This document shows positions 22,936 to 31,538 of a DNA stretch of 36,634 bases, one piece after another. The translations under genes were made by a program, and so were the position numbers. Within the stretch, counting starts at the first letter, position 1; every line of letters starts with the position of its first letter. Source of the DNA: Candidatus Methanoperedens sp. (GTDB taxonomy: Archaea; Halobacteriota; Methanosarcinia; Methanosarcinales; Methanoperedenaceae); assembly GCA_012026795.1 (NCBI GenBank), contig VEPM01000039.1:1-36634 (forward strand), given 5' to 3'. Under the pieces are notes generated by a model, which saw only the letters and a program-made list of their open reading frames with translations, had not been told where the DNA came from and made no database searches.

Positions 22936-24178
22936 CCCTGAGTATGACGGATGGTTCTATTTCAACAGCCTTTTTCACCGGCAGCATGCTGCCAAGAAGA
23001 GCTACTCCCAAAGATAGTATCCCTGAAATCAATACGGAGAAAAGGGAGGGATTTATGACAGCGCCAAATACCCAAAGACCTACTATTCTGGCCAGTACAA
23101 TACCAATAAGAATTCCAATCGCTCCGCCTATAATACCCGTAACAACCGCCTCGGCAATGAATAGATGTGCGATTTGATTTTCATCAGCACCTATCGCTTT
23201 CATCAATCCGATTTCTTTTTTCCTCTCAAAAATCGAGGTATTCATGGTTGCTGTGACCCCCAGCGAGGCTGTGGTCATAGCTATACCTGTAATTAGAAAC
23301 ATAAGCCATTCAAATTTGCCAAGCAGCTTTCCTTCGTTGTCCGCCACCTGCCGAATTGGCTTGGCAGTTGCATTGGGTACTACCTCTTCAACCTGGAGCA
23401 TTATGGAGGAAATATACGGTGTGCAGTACCAAATTTCATATTTTTCAGGTGAAAGCTTGGATGGGTCTATCTTCTCTTGCGGCTCGGGCTTGGTTAGTGC
23501 ACTAACTACTACTCGATCGACCATACCTTGCTTCTTGAAAAGCATCTGGGCATCCTTAAGAGGTACTATTACCTGACCATCCTCATCCCCGCCTGTGGAG
23601 AGAATGCCTGACACTTTGAAGGTTGCATTATTACTGCTGAACTCTGCCCTGAAAATATCTCCTTGTCTTAGCCCTGACTTTTCAGCAGCGTTGATACCAA
23701 CCAGTGCTTCCCCCGGTGCAGGCCATTCTCCATTCACCTTCCACCAGGAAGCTATTGTCTTTATCCCTGTCCTGATAGTTGCCTCTTTCTCGTCCGCTTT
23801 TCTGGTTCCGAACCACGTCTTTTTGATTCCCGGTATCTTAATTTCCTCACTGAAATAGGTGCCGCTTAATACAATTTCCTTATCTTTTATCTTCACCGTA
23901 TCGCTGAGATAGGGAGAATATCCTATTATGTTGTGCCTCCAGAAGATGGTCTTCATTTTATAGAGTTCGCTCTCGTTTATGAATGTGCCCTCTGATGATG
24001 GCAATAAAAGAATATTGGCACCGTAGCTTTTTAGCTCCCTTCCCATTTTATCATTGATATCAAATGATACTGTAAGAAGGGTTGAGGCTATGGATGCACC
24101 CATTACTACAGCCAATACTGCCAGAGCTATCCTGAGCTTTCTTCGTTGAATAGCTGAAAAGAGCAGGCGAGGGAACAT
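22928..24178 (-). CDS. FtsX-like ABC permease (first)
   Basis: The 416-residue paralogue has the same plan: a helix at about 12-32, a larger external domain (to about 290) and three C-terminal helices, with KEIGLMKAIGADENQI at the ATPase contact. It lies between the DUF2318 gene (11 nt upstream) and the second permease. The N-termini of both permeases share SYGANI(L/V)(L/V)LP, a sign of a duplication. Confidence 0.9.
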   Translation of the reverse strand: MFPRLLFSAIQRRKLRIALAVLAVVMGASIASTLLTVSFDINDKMGRELKSYGANILLLPSSEGTFINESELYKMKTIFWRHNIIGYSPYLSDTVKIKDKEIVLSGTYFSEEIKIPGIKKTWFGTRKADEKEATIRTGIKTIASWWKVNGEWPAPGEALVGINAAEKSGLRQGDIFRAEFSSNNATFKVSGILSTGGDEDGQVIVPLKDAQMLFKKQGMVDRVVVSALTKPEPQEKIDPSKLSPEKYEIWYCTPYISSIMLQVEEVVPNATAKPIRQVADNEGKLLGKFEWLMFLITGIAMTTASLGVTATMNTSIFERKKEIGLMKAIGADENQIAHLFIAEAVVTGIIGGAIGILIGIVLARIVGLWVFGAVINPSLFSVLISGILSLGVALLGSMLPVKKAVEIEPSVILRGD

Positions 24179-24189
24179 AGATATACTCT

Positions 24190-24471
24190 TTATTTGAACA
24201 GGTCGGCCTTTTCACCAACATCATTCGTTCTTATTACGATCTCATCGCCTATGGTATCAGGGTTAATAGGTGCTCCGCACCTCTTGCATATTAGCTGCTC
24301 ACCCTCCTGTACATATCCTGCAGCGCCGCACAGGGCACAGACATCATAAGCTACCGCGATACTTCCATCGCTTCTTTTAATCGCAAGAATTCTGGCATTG
24401 GCTTTACTATCGCTTCCGTGCATGGGGCAGTTTGCTGGCATGTTCTGCATATCAGTTAGTGTTTCAAACAT
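24190..24471 (-). CDS. DUF2318-type cysteine protein
   Basis: The protein (93 aa from this start) carries the DUF2318 pattern: VAYDVCALCGAAGYVQEGEQ followed by LICKRCGAPINPDTIG, with two CxxC pairs for a metal or iron-sulfur centre. Full-length DUF2318 proteins often have membrane helices before this domain; here only the soluble part exists. In bacteria DUF2318 goes with Ftr1 iron permeases and P19, neither of which is seen here. I use ATG at 24471, since GAGGC lies upstream and the earlier GTG at 24495 falls inside the operator. Confidence 0.8.
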   Translation of the reverse strand: MFETLTDMQNMPANCPMHGSDSKANARILAIKRSDGSIAVAYDVCALCGAAGYVQEGEQLICKRCGAPINPDTIGDEIVIRTNDVGEKADLFK

Positions 24472-24485
24472 TATTTTGCCTCTTG

Positions 24486-24499
24486 TTAGGTTCACCTAA
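24486..24499. promoter_or_regulatory. DtxR/IdeR-like iron-box palindrome
   Basis: TTAGGTTCACCTAA is a perfect palindrome with arms TTAGGT and ACCTAA, the half-sites of DtxR/IdeR/MDR1 iron repressors. It sits about 25 bp downstream of the BRE/TATA at 24523-24536, at the predicted start of transcription, where a bound repressor would block the polymerase. Confidence 0.65.
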
Positions 24500-24522
24500 T
24501 ATCTTATGATACAACAATAGAT

Positions 24523-24536
24523 ATTAAATATTTCGG
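24523..24536 (-). promoter_or_regulatory. BRE/TATA promoter of the DUF2318-ABC operon
   Basis: On the minus strand CCGAAA directly precedes TATTTAAT, the same BRE wording as the promoter at 18346. The first ATG is about 52 nt downstream. Confidence 0.55.
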
Positions 24537-24674
24537 TTATCCTAATATTATAATTCTAATAACCGTAGTTTTAGGAAAATTTTAAAAAACATAATAAATA
24601 GAACGCTATGTAGAGAGCTATTCAAATTGGGTATGGTAATAAGCGAAGACTTAAATGTATAGCTTGCGGAAAAA

Positions 24675-24682
24675 TTATAAGG
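24675..24682 (+). promoter_or_regulatory. TATA box of the YHS-FrhB gene
   Basis: AAAATTATAAGG preceded by GCGGA ends about 23 nt before the ATG at 24704. The transcript would start at or next to the start codon. Confidence 0.5.
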
Positions 24683-24703
24683 TTTCAAATAATATAGATC
24701 CTG

Positions 24704-25897
24704 ATGCCTGTTGACCCGATATGCAAAATGGCGGTTGATGAGAAAACCGCGTTAAAATCAGTTTACAAAAACAAAGATTACTATTTTTGCTCCGAGGCTT
24801 GCAAGAATAAATTCGACGAGCTTGATAAAAGCGTAATCCGTGTGCGGCGCTTCTTAAAGGACAGGGAAAAGATATCGTTTGGCAAACTTAAGCGCGAAAT
24901 CATCGAACCCGGTATTTGCACGCTCTGCGGGGCATGCGCTGCAAGCTGTGAAGTATTATCCATCATGGCAGGAAAACCTGCCCTTAAAGGAAGGTGCACT
25001 GCATGCGGAGTATGTTATAACCAGTGCCCCCGCACCATAACTACCGAGTCAAGCCTTATCGGGAAAGTGCGTGATGTCTTCACTGCGAAATCCCTGCTCT
25101 CAGAGGTGAAAGGGCAAGATGGCGGGGTTGTGACTTCAATGCTGCTGTACGCACTGGAGGATGGACTGATAGATAGCGCAGTTATGACTGTAAAAAGTGA
25201 GGAAGAACCCTGGAAACCGGTCTCCATAGTAGCACAGACAAGAGAGGACATACTGCGCTGTGCAGGCTCTATATATGTGCATTCACTGACAATGGAGTCA
25301 TTAATGAGTTCAATAAAAAGAGGCTCTCGCTCTATAGGCTTTGTGGGTCCGTCCTGCAATATTGATGCTGTACATAAAATGCAGAATTCCCCGTATGGAT
25401 TGTTACATTTGTCCATGAGAGCGAATATATTGAAGATGGGTCTTTTTTGCATGGATACGTTTGATTACGAAGGCTTGAAAACATTCATCGAACAGAAGGG
25501 AATTCCGCTTTCTTCTGTGAAGGAAATGAGGATACGTAAAGGGAAATTCAGAATTATAGCTGAATCTGAGCATACCTATCCCCTGAGCGAACTTGATACA
25601 ATTCGAAGCAGCTCATGCATGTTCTGTACAGATTTGACTGCTGAGAAATCTGATCTTTCTTTCGGGAGCGTGGGATCAAAGGAAGGTTACACTACCGTAC
25701 TTGCCAGAACAGGGCTTGGTCTTGAGCTTTTCCAGGATGCGGCAGATAGAGGATATATCAGGATAGAACCTCTTGAAAAGGCGGGTCTTGAAAATATTTT
25801 GAGCCTGGCGAAAGCTAAGAAAGTGCAAATGTATATGATAAAGAAGAGAATTGAGAAGATGCCCGATAGCACAGATCCACGTGCGGTTTCTGGATGA
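24704..25897 (+). CDS. YHS domain fused to FrhB-like F420/iron-sulfur flavoprotein
   Basis: Residues 1-45 form a YHS domain (DPICKM with C7; YYFCSEACKNKF with C29 and C33), a small metal-binding unit. Next come two CxxCxxCxxxC motifs (C72-C82 and C98-C108) for two [4Fe-4S] clusters. A domain like FrhB/FpoF, which uses FAD and coenzyme F420, follows (residues 130-380, with GQDGGVVTSMLLYAL and GPSCNIDAVHKM). An F420H2-dependent reductase that acts on a bound metal or redox partner is a reasonable inference. The usual GTPCQ motif is changed to GPSCN. A TATA box 24 nt before the ATG suggests a leaderless message. It is divergent from the DUF2318 operon. Confidence 0.85.
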   Translation: MPVDPICKMAVDEKTALKSVYKNKDYYFCSEACKNKFDELDKSVIRVRRFLKDREKISFGKLKREIIEPGICTLCGACAASCEVLSIMAGKPALKGRCTACGVCYNQCPRTITTESSLIGKVRDVFTAKSLLSEVKGQDGGVVTSMLLYALEDGLIDSAVMTVKSEEEPWKPVSIVAQTREDILRCAGSIYVHSLTMESLMSSIKRGSRSIGFVGPSCNIDAVHKMQNSPYGLLHLSMRANILKMGLFCMDTFDYEGLKTFIEQKGIPLSSVKEMRIRKGKFRIIAESEHTYPLSELDTIRSSSCMFCTDLTAEKSDLSFGSVGSKEGYTTVLARTGLGLELFQDAADRGYIRIEPLEKAGLENILSLAKAKKVQMYMIKKRIEKMPDSTDPRAVSG

Positions 25898-25906
25898 ATC
25901 CTCCAT

Positions 25907-26575
25907 TCAGTCCTCCACTACTTTCCCATCCCTGAAATGTATAATCCTGTCCGCCTGCGCTCCGAGCTCAGGGTTGTGAGTCACCATGATTATGGTCTGG
26001 CGCTGCTCTTTGTTCAGCCTGATGAATAATTCCATGATCTCTTTTGTCGTTCTGGTATCAAGGTTTGCTGTCGGCTCATCTGTCAGTAACAGTTTTGGCT
26101 GGTTCGCAAGCGCTCTTGCTATGGTCACACGCTGCTGCTCTCCTCCTGAAAGCTCTGACGGTAAGTGGTTTATTCTCGCTTTCAGTCCTACGAGCTCGAG
26201 GAGTTCTTCCGCCCTTTCTCTGTAAAAAGGATGGCGTGAGAGCATCATGGGGAACATTACGTTCTCCAGAGCAGATAATTCCATGAATAGATTGAAGAAC
26301 TGGAATACGAAACCTATGTGTTTCAACCTGTATTCAGCCCTCATGCTACTATCCATTTTTGTTACTTCATTGCTATTTATATGTATTTCACCTGAGGTTG
26401 GAGTATCAAGCATGCCGACCATGTTGAGAAAAGTCGACTTGCCGCTTCCGGAGGGACCCATGATGGCGATGAACTCACCATCCTCTACTGCGGCATTAAC
26501 GCCATTGAGAGCATTTACTTCAATCTTTCCAAGTCTGTATATTTTCTTAAGATCCTTTGTCTCTATTATTTTCAT
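25907..26575 (-). CDS. ABC transporter ATPase, MacB/LolD type
   Basis: The 222-residue ATPase has Walker A GPSGSGKST, signature LSGGEQQR, Walker B LLLTDEPTANLD and H-loop VTHNP. It is the last gene of the second ABC operon: its ATG directly follows the stop of the upstream permease. It converges with the YHS-FrhB gene, 9 nt apart. It is a paralogue of the ATPase at 21203-21844, but the permeases belong to another FtsX subtype. Confidence 0.92.
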   Translation of the reverse strand: MKIIETKDLKKIYRLGKIEVNALNGVNAAVEDGEFIAIMGPSGSGKSTFLNMVGMLDTPTSGEIHINSNEVTKMDSSMRAEYRLKHIGFVFQFFNLFMELSALENVMFPMMLSRHPFYRERAEELLELVGLKARINHLPSELSGGEQQRVTIARALANQPKLLLTDEPTANLDTRTTKEIMELFIRLNKEQRQTIIMVTHNPELGAQADRIIHFRDGKVVED

Positions 26576-27733
26576 TTAATTACCCCAGATCGCCTTTATT
26601 ATGTTCATCCTTCCTGCCACAAGCGCAGGATACATCGAAGCCAGGATTACAGCGAACATAGTGACCAGTGAAGCATCGTAGAGAAGATACGGATAGAATC
26701 TCGGAGACATAGAACCCAGGATTGGGTCAGTAAAGGGATGGTTTTCAAGGTATTTTGTACCTGCATACCCAAGCGTATCACCCATCATAATACCCACTGT
26801 TCCGATAATTATAGCCTCGATGACGTATATCGAAAGTATCTGGAGATCCTTCATTCCGATTGCTTTCATTATACCCGTCTGCCTTCGTTTATGCAGGACG
26901 TTGATATACAGTATCACACCTACAGCTACCGCTGATGCAAATAGTCCCACTGCATTTATTAAACCACTTATCTGTTTCATGGTTTCAGCCGTACTCAAGA
27001 TGGATTCAACCTCTTGTTTCCACTCTTTGACTTTCCGCATTCCAAGCTCTAAAGATATCTTATTTTTATATTGTTCTGAAAGAGCTATATCAGAGAGTTT
27101 AACTATAATTATGGAAGCTTTATTATTCAGGGCAAGCTGCTCCTCAGCTACCTGGAAATTTATTACAACTGTATTCGTATCCATCGTTGTGCCTGTGCGA
27201 AGTATTCCCTTGATCTTGAAAATTTTGGTGTTCCCATTTTCAAATACTATAGTAGTTTCATCTCCGTTTTTTATTTTTAAATCTTCAGCTACTCGATATG
27301 AAACCAGAATATTGTCCCTGTCACTGAGCTTGAGAGTTTCGCCCGAATCAATTTTGCTTAAAATGGTCGTGACTTTGTTTTCTTTTGAAGGATCAAGAGC
27401 TAATACTTTTACGGATTTGGATTTTTCTTTATAAGATATGGTGCCTCCAGCCGTAATTCTTGGGGAATAAGCAACTACCTCTTTTATTTTCTCAAGTTTT
27501 TGTTCCTTTACGCCCAGCCCTTCTATGTATCTGTCCTGCTCATTTGGATATATATTAAGATGCCCTGACGAACTCTCCAGTGTTCTTTCTATTAAATCAT
27601 CAGTTATACCGTCCATGAAACCATTTATGATAATGATATTTGCAGTTGACAGGGCAATTGCAATGGTAATAAAAATAAATGCCCGCCTGTTTTTTCCCAC
27701 ATCCTTCATTGCATAGAAGAGCACTGCTGACAT
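26576..27733 (-). CDS. FtsX-like ABC permease (second of second system)
   Basis: The 385-residue permease has an N-terminal helix (about 18-38), an external domain and three C-terminal helices, with KRRQTGIMKAIGMKDLQI at the ATPase contact. Its ATG shares a base with the stop of the upstream paralogue (TAATG). The two permeases share IIINGFMDG-type and ESSSGHLNIYP strings, so they arose by duplication. This subtype resembles LolE/LolC-like lipoprotein or surface-protein release systems. The substrate is unknown. Confidence 0.9.
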   Translation of the reverse strand: MSAVLFYAMKDVGKNRRAFIFITIAIALSTANIIIINGFMDGITDDLIERTLESSSGHLNIYPNEQDRYIEGLGVKEQKLEKIKEVVAYSPRITAGGTISYKEKSKSVKVLALDPSKENKVTTILSKIDSGETLKLSDRDNILVSYRVAEDLKIKNGDETTIVFENGNTKIFKIKGILRTGTTMDTNTVVINFQVAEEQLALNNKASIIIVKLSDIALSEQYKNKISLELGMRKVKEWKQEVESILSTAETMKQISGLINAVGLFASAVAVGVILYINVLHKRRQTGIMKAIGMKDLQILSIYVIEAIIIGTVGIMMGDTLGYAGTKYLENHPFTDPILGSMSPRFYPYLLYDASLVTMFAVILASMYPALVAGRMNIIKAIWGN

Positions 27734-28911
27734 TATTCACCCCATATAGCCTTAATAATATCCACCTTGCTTGCTTTGATAGCAGGATATATTCCTGCCA
27801 GTACAGTTACTGTAAAAGAAACGATAGTAGCATTATAGATGAGATAATTGCTGAACCTTGCTCTTGTCATTGCCTGCATAACAGCATCATAAAAAGGATG
27901 TGCTTCCGAGTACTTGACTGCAAGGAATCCAAGAACATCTCCGATAGAAACGCCTATGAGACCGAAAATCACAGCTTCCATTATGAATACCTTAAAAATG
28001 AAGGAGTCTTTTGCTCCCAGGGCCTTCATTATCCCTATCTGTCTCTTTTTATGAATTACATTTATATATATTATGATTCCTACCGAAATTGCTGCTGCGA
28101 TTAACCCGACTACAGATATAATGCTTGAAAAACTTCTCCATGCTGCAGAAAAACGAAATATATATTCTATCTCTTCCTTCCATGTTTTTACATTATTTGC
28201 CTGGAGATTCTGCATTAATACTGGCTTGTAGGAATCTGCAAGCTCCTTATCCGAGAATCTGACTAGAATAACCGACGCCTTATTATCAATACCAAGCTGT
28301 CTATTTGCTTCATTCAGGGGCATGATGATAGTAGAACTATCAAAATCCTGGTTACCAGTGCGAATAGTTCCTTTTACTTTGTATACCCTGACCTCCCCGC
28401 TTTCGAAGGCGAGACTTGCTTCATCTCCCACATCCAGTTTTAGATCTTCTGCAAGGCGGTAGGATATCAGGATTGCATTTCTATCATCAGGATTTAAAGT
28501 AGTACCCCTGTCAAGCTTCTCAAGTATTTTAGTTACTCTGTTTTCTTTTGAAGGATTCAGGGCCAGTATTACGATGGGTTCGGATAGCCCCTTATAAGAT
28601 AAGACACCGCTTGCAGAGATTCTGGGAGAATATGCCACTATTTCTTTTATCGCTTCAAGCTTCTGTTCCTTTATCCCCAGTCCATCTATAAATCGTTCAT
28701 CATCCTTCGGGTAAATATTTAAATGACCTGAAGAAGACTCAACAGTATTGTCTACCAAATCCAGTATCATCCCGTCCATAAATGCATTAATGAAGATGAT
28801 ATTCGCAGTTGCAAAAATTATAGATAATGTTATAAATATGAAAACCTTTTTATTTTTAAAGATATCCTTTTTTGAATAAAATATTGCAGGGCGAATATCA
28901 TCAAATGACAC
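27733..28911 (-). CDS. FtsX-like ABC permease (first of second system)
   Basis: This 392-residue paralogue of the next gene has the same layout (N-terminal helix at about 23-43 and three helices from about 270 to 390). KKRQIGIMKALGAKDSFI marks the coupling helix. It follows the PGF-tailed surface protein by 3 nt, so all are cotranscribed. Confidence 0.9.
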   Translation of the reverse strand: MSFDDIRPAIFYSKKDIFKNKKVFIFITLSIIFATANIIFINAFMDGMILDLVDNTVESSSGHLNIYPKDDERFIDGLGIKEQKLEAIKEIVAYSPRISASGVLSYKGLSEPIVILALNPSKENRVTKILEKLDRGTTLNPDDRNAILISYRLAEDLKLDVGDEASLAFESGEVRVYKVKGTIRTGNQDFDSSTIIMPLNEANRQLGIDNKASVILVRFSDKELADSYKPVLMQNLQANNVKTWKEEIEYIFRFSAAWRSFSSIISVVGLIAAAISVGIIIYINVIHKKRQIGIMKALGAKDSFIFKVFIMEAVIFGLIGVSIGDVLGFLAVKYSEAHPFYDAVMQAMTRARFSNYLIYNATIVSFTVTVLAGIYPAIKASKVDIIKAIWGE

Positions 28912-28914
28912 TTT

Positions 28915-29820
28915 CTATCTTCTCCTTTTTATTAAAAGAATAAGTATTATCAGGATTGCCATGATCGAAGTAAATCCCGGAGCGCTGCGAACACTGTTCA
29001 CAGGCTGGTTCGTAGAATTAGTTGTGGCCGTTGTTCTTTTATCAACTGTGAACATCTTGTCGTGGTTATCAATTATTTCTTTTCCCTCTAAAAGTACTGA
29101 GACCCTGTATGTTCCTTCGTTTAAACTTTCAGTCCACAGGATATTGACGGTTTTTTCCTTGTCGTTGGACATAATGGAAGGAGCTGCAATATCCCTGGTT
29201 TCTATAATTTTATCACCCTGTTTGAGCGTGAAGATAATTTTTGAATTCAGCGGGACCATGGACTTGCTCTTAAGGGTTGCACTTGCGCCTATGCCATCCC
29301 CAAAAACCTCTGTTATTTCAGCATCGTTTTTTGCAGTAAAAACCGAACTTGCACTGAGGTAGTATTCGGGAATCCCGTCTCTATATAAATAAACCCTCGC
29401 TATGCCCGTGTAATTTCTTCCTTCTTCCAGAGCTATATGCGCATGATGGCTGAGCGTGGTTATGCCCTCGTTTTCCTGGGGCAATTGGATCTGTTCGACC
29501 CTTTTTGAGTAAACAACCTCCTCCCGCGTAATTAAAACATATTCGATATCTGCAAGAAAGGGTTTGAAACGGCTGCCCTGAAGCCTCTCGTAAGTTCTTA
29601 AAATAAGCTTAAAGCCGTCGGAATTTACACCAAACCCATCAATGTATATTTTTGAAAATCCTGTATCAACGTAGCTTTCATTGAATATTTTCTCTTCTTT
29701 TAAGAAATTATCTGCGGATGCATCTGCGAAGGATGCGGTTAATAAGATCAAGGCAAAAATCATCAGGTATTTGATCATATCAGGATACGACCTTTTTTGA
29801 GTTACCACAACTTCCACCAT
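28915..29820 (-). CDS. Secreted surface protein with PGF-CTERM-type tail
   Basis: A signal-like hydrophobic stretch (about 16-33, KYLMIFALILLTASFADA) precedes an extracellular beta-rich part. A Thr/Ser/Asn-rich stretch follows, then PGF (281-283), a hydrophobic helix and KRRR at the end. This is the PGF-CTERM tail that archaeosortase A cleaves to attach a lipid. The ectodomain reads like repeated Ig-type folds (EGRNYTGIARVYLYRDG, EGTYRVSVLLEGKEI). It lies in the ABC operon, so it may be the external partner of the FtsX pair. The start overlaps the YHS gene; GGTGA lies 4 nt upstream. Confidence 0.75.
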   Translation of the reverse strand: MVEVVVTQKRSYPDMIKYLMIFALILLTASFADASADNFLKEEKIFNESYVDTGFSKIYIDGFGVNSDGFKLILRTYERLQGSRFKPFLADIEYVLITREEVVYSKRVEQIQLPQENEGITTLSHHAHIALEEGRNYTGIARVYLYRDGIPEYYLSASSVFTAKNDAEITEVFGDGIGASATLKSKSMVPLNSKIIFTLKQGDKIIETRDIAAPSIMSNDKEKTVNILWTESLNEGTYRVSVLLEGKEIIDNHDKMFTVDKRTTATTNSTNQPVNSVRSAPGFTSIMAILIILILLIKRRR

Positions 29821-29969
29821 GGTTTCACCTTCAGATATTTATCCGGGTTAGTCTCAAAAGCATTCTTGCATGCTGCGGAACAGAAGTAATATATTTTCGC
29901 TTGATATGTGGTCTTGTGCTGCGCTCCTGCCTCTTCGATTGTCATTTTACAAACCGGGTCTATAGACAT
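29802..29969 (-). CDS. YHS-domain protein, 55 aa
   Basis: The protein (MSIDPVCKMTIEEAG..., YYFCSAACKNAFETNPDKY) is a stand-alone YHS domain with Cys in DPVCKM and a CxxxC pair. It is thought to bind a metal such as copper or iron. GGAGTGATT lies right before the ATG at 29969; an upstream start at 30083 would overlap the regulator gene and lacks a site. Its end overlaps the surface-protein start by 19 nt. It is close kin to the N-terminal domain of the YHS-FrhB fusion. Confidence 0.85.
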   Translation of the reverse strand: MSIDPVCKMTIEEAGAQHKTTYQAKIYYFCSAACKNAFETNPDKYLKVKPWWKLW

Positions 29970-29985
29970 AATCACTCCTCTCTTT

Positions 29986-30518
29986 TCATGTTCTCTGTAT
30001 TTCAATACCTTTTGCAAATATGTCAATGAATACCTCAAATTCCTCTTTACCGATGCCCAGAGCATTGTCACCGTATACCCCATTCAATAAATTTATATAA
30101 TAAGGGTAGCTAAGGAATGCAAGTGCAGCCGCCCGGGTATTGATATCGCGCATTCTTCCGTTTTTTATCTGTATCCCAAAATATTCACTTAAATGCTCGA
30201 TAGCCATTTGCGGAACAGAGATTGACATCTGTGCAATATCAGGCTTTCTTCGCCCTTCTTCTATTGCTATAAATAGCAGACCGGCATTATCTCTGACAGT
30301 TTTCATGATGTATTGATTCAAGCTGCGAAGGCCCTTTTGAAGATCATCAACTTCTTTATCCATAAGGAAGAGCGAATCAAATACTGGAATTTTCGGAACA
30401 AAGTCATTTCACTTACACCTGCCTCTTCTGCGATTCTTCGGGTGGTTGCCCCATCGTATCCTTCTCTGGCAAACATTCTCAAAGCTGCCTCCAGGATTTT
30501 TTGTTCAGTTTTACCCAT
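29986..30518 (-). pseudogene. TetR-family regulator, split by a frameshift
   Basis: The first frame (30518-30318) encodes the TetR DNA-binding head: [20 protein letters not shown], then [17 protein letters not shown]. After RKFQ it leaves the family pattern. Another frame, continuing with [20 protein letters not shown]... and ending at 29986, supplies the ligand-binding domain. One base added or lost near 30370-30390 would restore a regulator of about 175 residues. Either the gene is recently inactivated or the read has an error. It is the first gene of the YHS-surface protein-FtsX-FtsX-ATPase operon and carries an operator just upstream. Confidence 0.75.
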
Positions 30519-30521
30519 GTT

Positions 30522-30551
30522 TGTTAGTTACCACTAACTAACACTTAAAAA
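30522..30551 (-). promoter_or_regulatory. TetR operator next to a TATA box
   Basis: TGTTAGTTA and TAACTAACA (30522-30530 and 30535-30543) form a perfect 9-bp inverted repeat around CCAC, ending 4 nt before the TetR start codon. TTTTTAAG, a TATA candidate on the minus strand, touches it at 30544-30551. This fits self-repression. Confidence 0.7.
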
Positions 30552-30683
30552 TTATGCTTTAAGAATGGTAAATGCAGCTACAAATTTTTTTGAATATTTA
30601 AAGAGGATTTCGGAAAAACCAATCATACCGGAATATTTAATACATAATAACTATATTTAGTATATCATGGCATCATTTATATA

Positions 30684-30945
30684 TCTGCATTTAGAGAAGA
30701 GTATGAGCGAGTAAGGATTTTAGGAGATAAGTTATCAGAGATTGACTCCTTGATCAATTGGGAAGCCTTTCGACCGATAGTGGAAGATATGTACGATAAT
30801 AAAACAGAGAAAGGTGGACGCCCAAACATCCGAACTTGAAAGACATATCACTGACATGATATCCTTTCGCAAGTTTTTGGGCTTTTCCGATACCATACCG
30901 GATTACTCAACCGTATGGATTTTTAGACTTTTCTTACGATTTTTA
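30684..30945 (+). pseudogene. IS5-family transposase N-terminal fragment
   Basis: A frame without a start (FREEYERVRILGDKLSEIDS then LINWEAFRPIVEDMYD... to KGGRPN) stops. The next phase continues ELERHITDMISFRKFLGFSD then TIPDYSTVWIF. This is the head of an IS5-type transposase with an internal deletion of roughly 20 codons and a loss of frame. The C-terminal half is absent here. Confidence 0.75.
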
Positions 30946-31054
30946 ATCAGACCATTTTGGTTTTGTAGTTTAAGAAAATCTTTTATGGGTTAGATGTGTA
31001 GATAATTGTCATAGAAAATATTTGTAGTGTTGCAAAAAAACACCAGAGGGAATT
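30946..31054. other. Short intergenic stretch
   Basis: This AT-rich stretch holds the promoter region of the broken gene at 31055. Only a weak GAGGG ribosome-binding-like string near 31047 is seen. Confidence 0.25.
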
Positions 31055-31525
31055 ATGAATAAACTCACCGCATATGTTCTTCTTGGGATATTTGCTCTTA
31101 CTTTATTTTCAAATGCGGCTGTCTCTACAATCTGGGCACCCGAGGCTTTTGAAATACAGTATCAGGTAAATCACTCGGACAGGATTATCATAGGCACAGT
31201 AAAGGAACAGCGCGCAGGCTTTGAGTCCACAGATGTAACTATAAGTGTGGATGAATGGCTAAAGAATCCCCTGCCAAGAAATGAAATAATCGTGATAACT
31301 GAGCGGGGTACAAATGCTATTTGGCTTTTATGGAACTGGGAAAGCATCCAGTTTCAGACAGAGATGAAGTTATTGTAATAATTAAAGCCGAAACATGTGT
31401 TCCCACACCCACGGTGCAGGCGAGTCCGAAGGTGCCTGGATTTGAGATGGTTGTTGGGATAAGCGCAGCCAAAACCAGACTATAGAATAGGAGTTCTGGC
31501 TGTGCGGCGGAGATTAAAAAAGTAA
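31055..31525 (+). pseudogene. Broken secreted protein with PGF-type tail
   Basis: A signal peptide (MNKLTAYVLLGIFALTLFSN) and a domain (NHSDRIIIGTVKEQRAGFES then TDVTISVDEWLKNP) are in the first frame, which stops at 31376-31378. The next phase continues LGKHPVSDRDEVIVIIKAET..., then SPKVPGFEMVVGI. The original phase resumes with GVLAVRRRLKK and TAA at 31523-31525. Two frameshifts therefore separate the parts of a protein of about 155 residues whose end is a PGF sorting tail. GAGGG lies upstream of the ATG. Confidence 0.65.
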
Positions 31526-31538
31526 GAGGAATAAAAAT

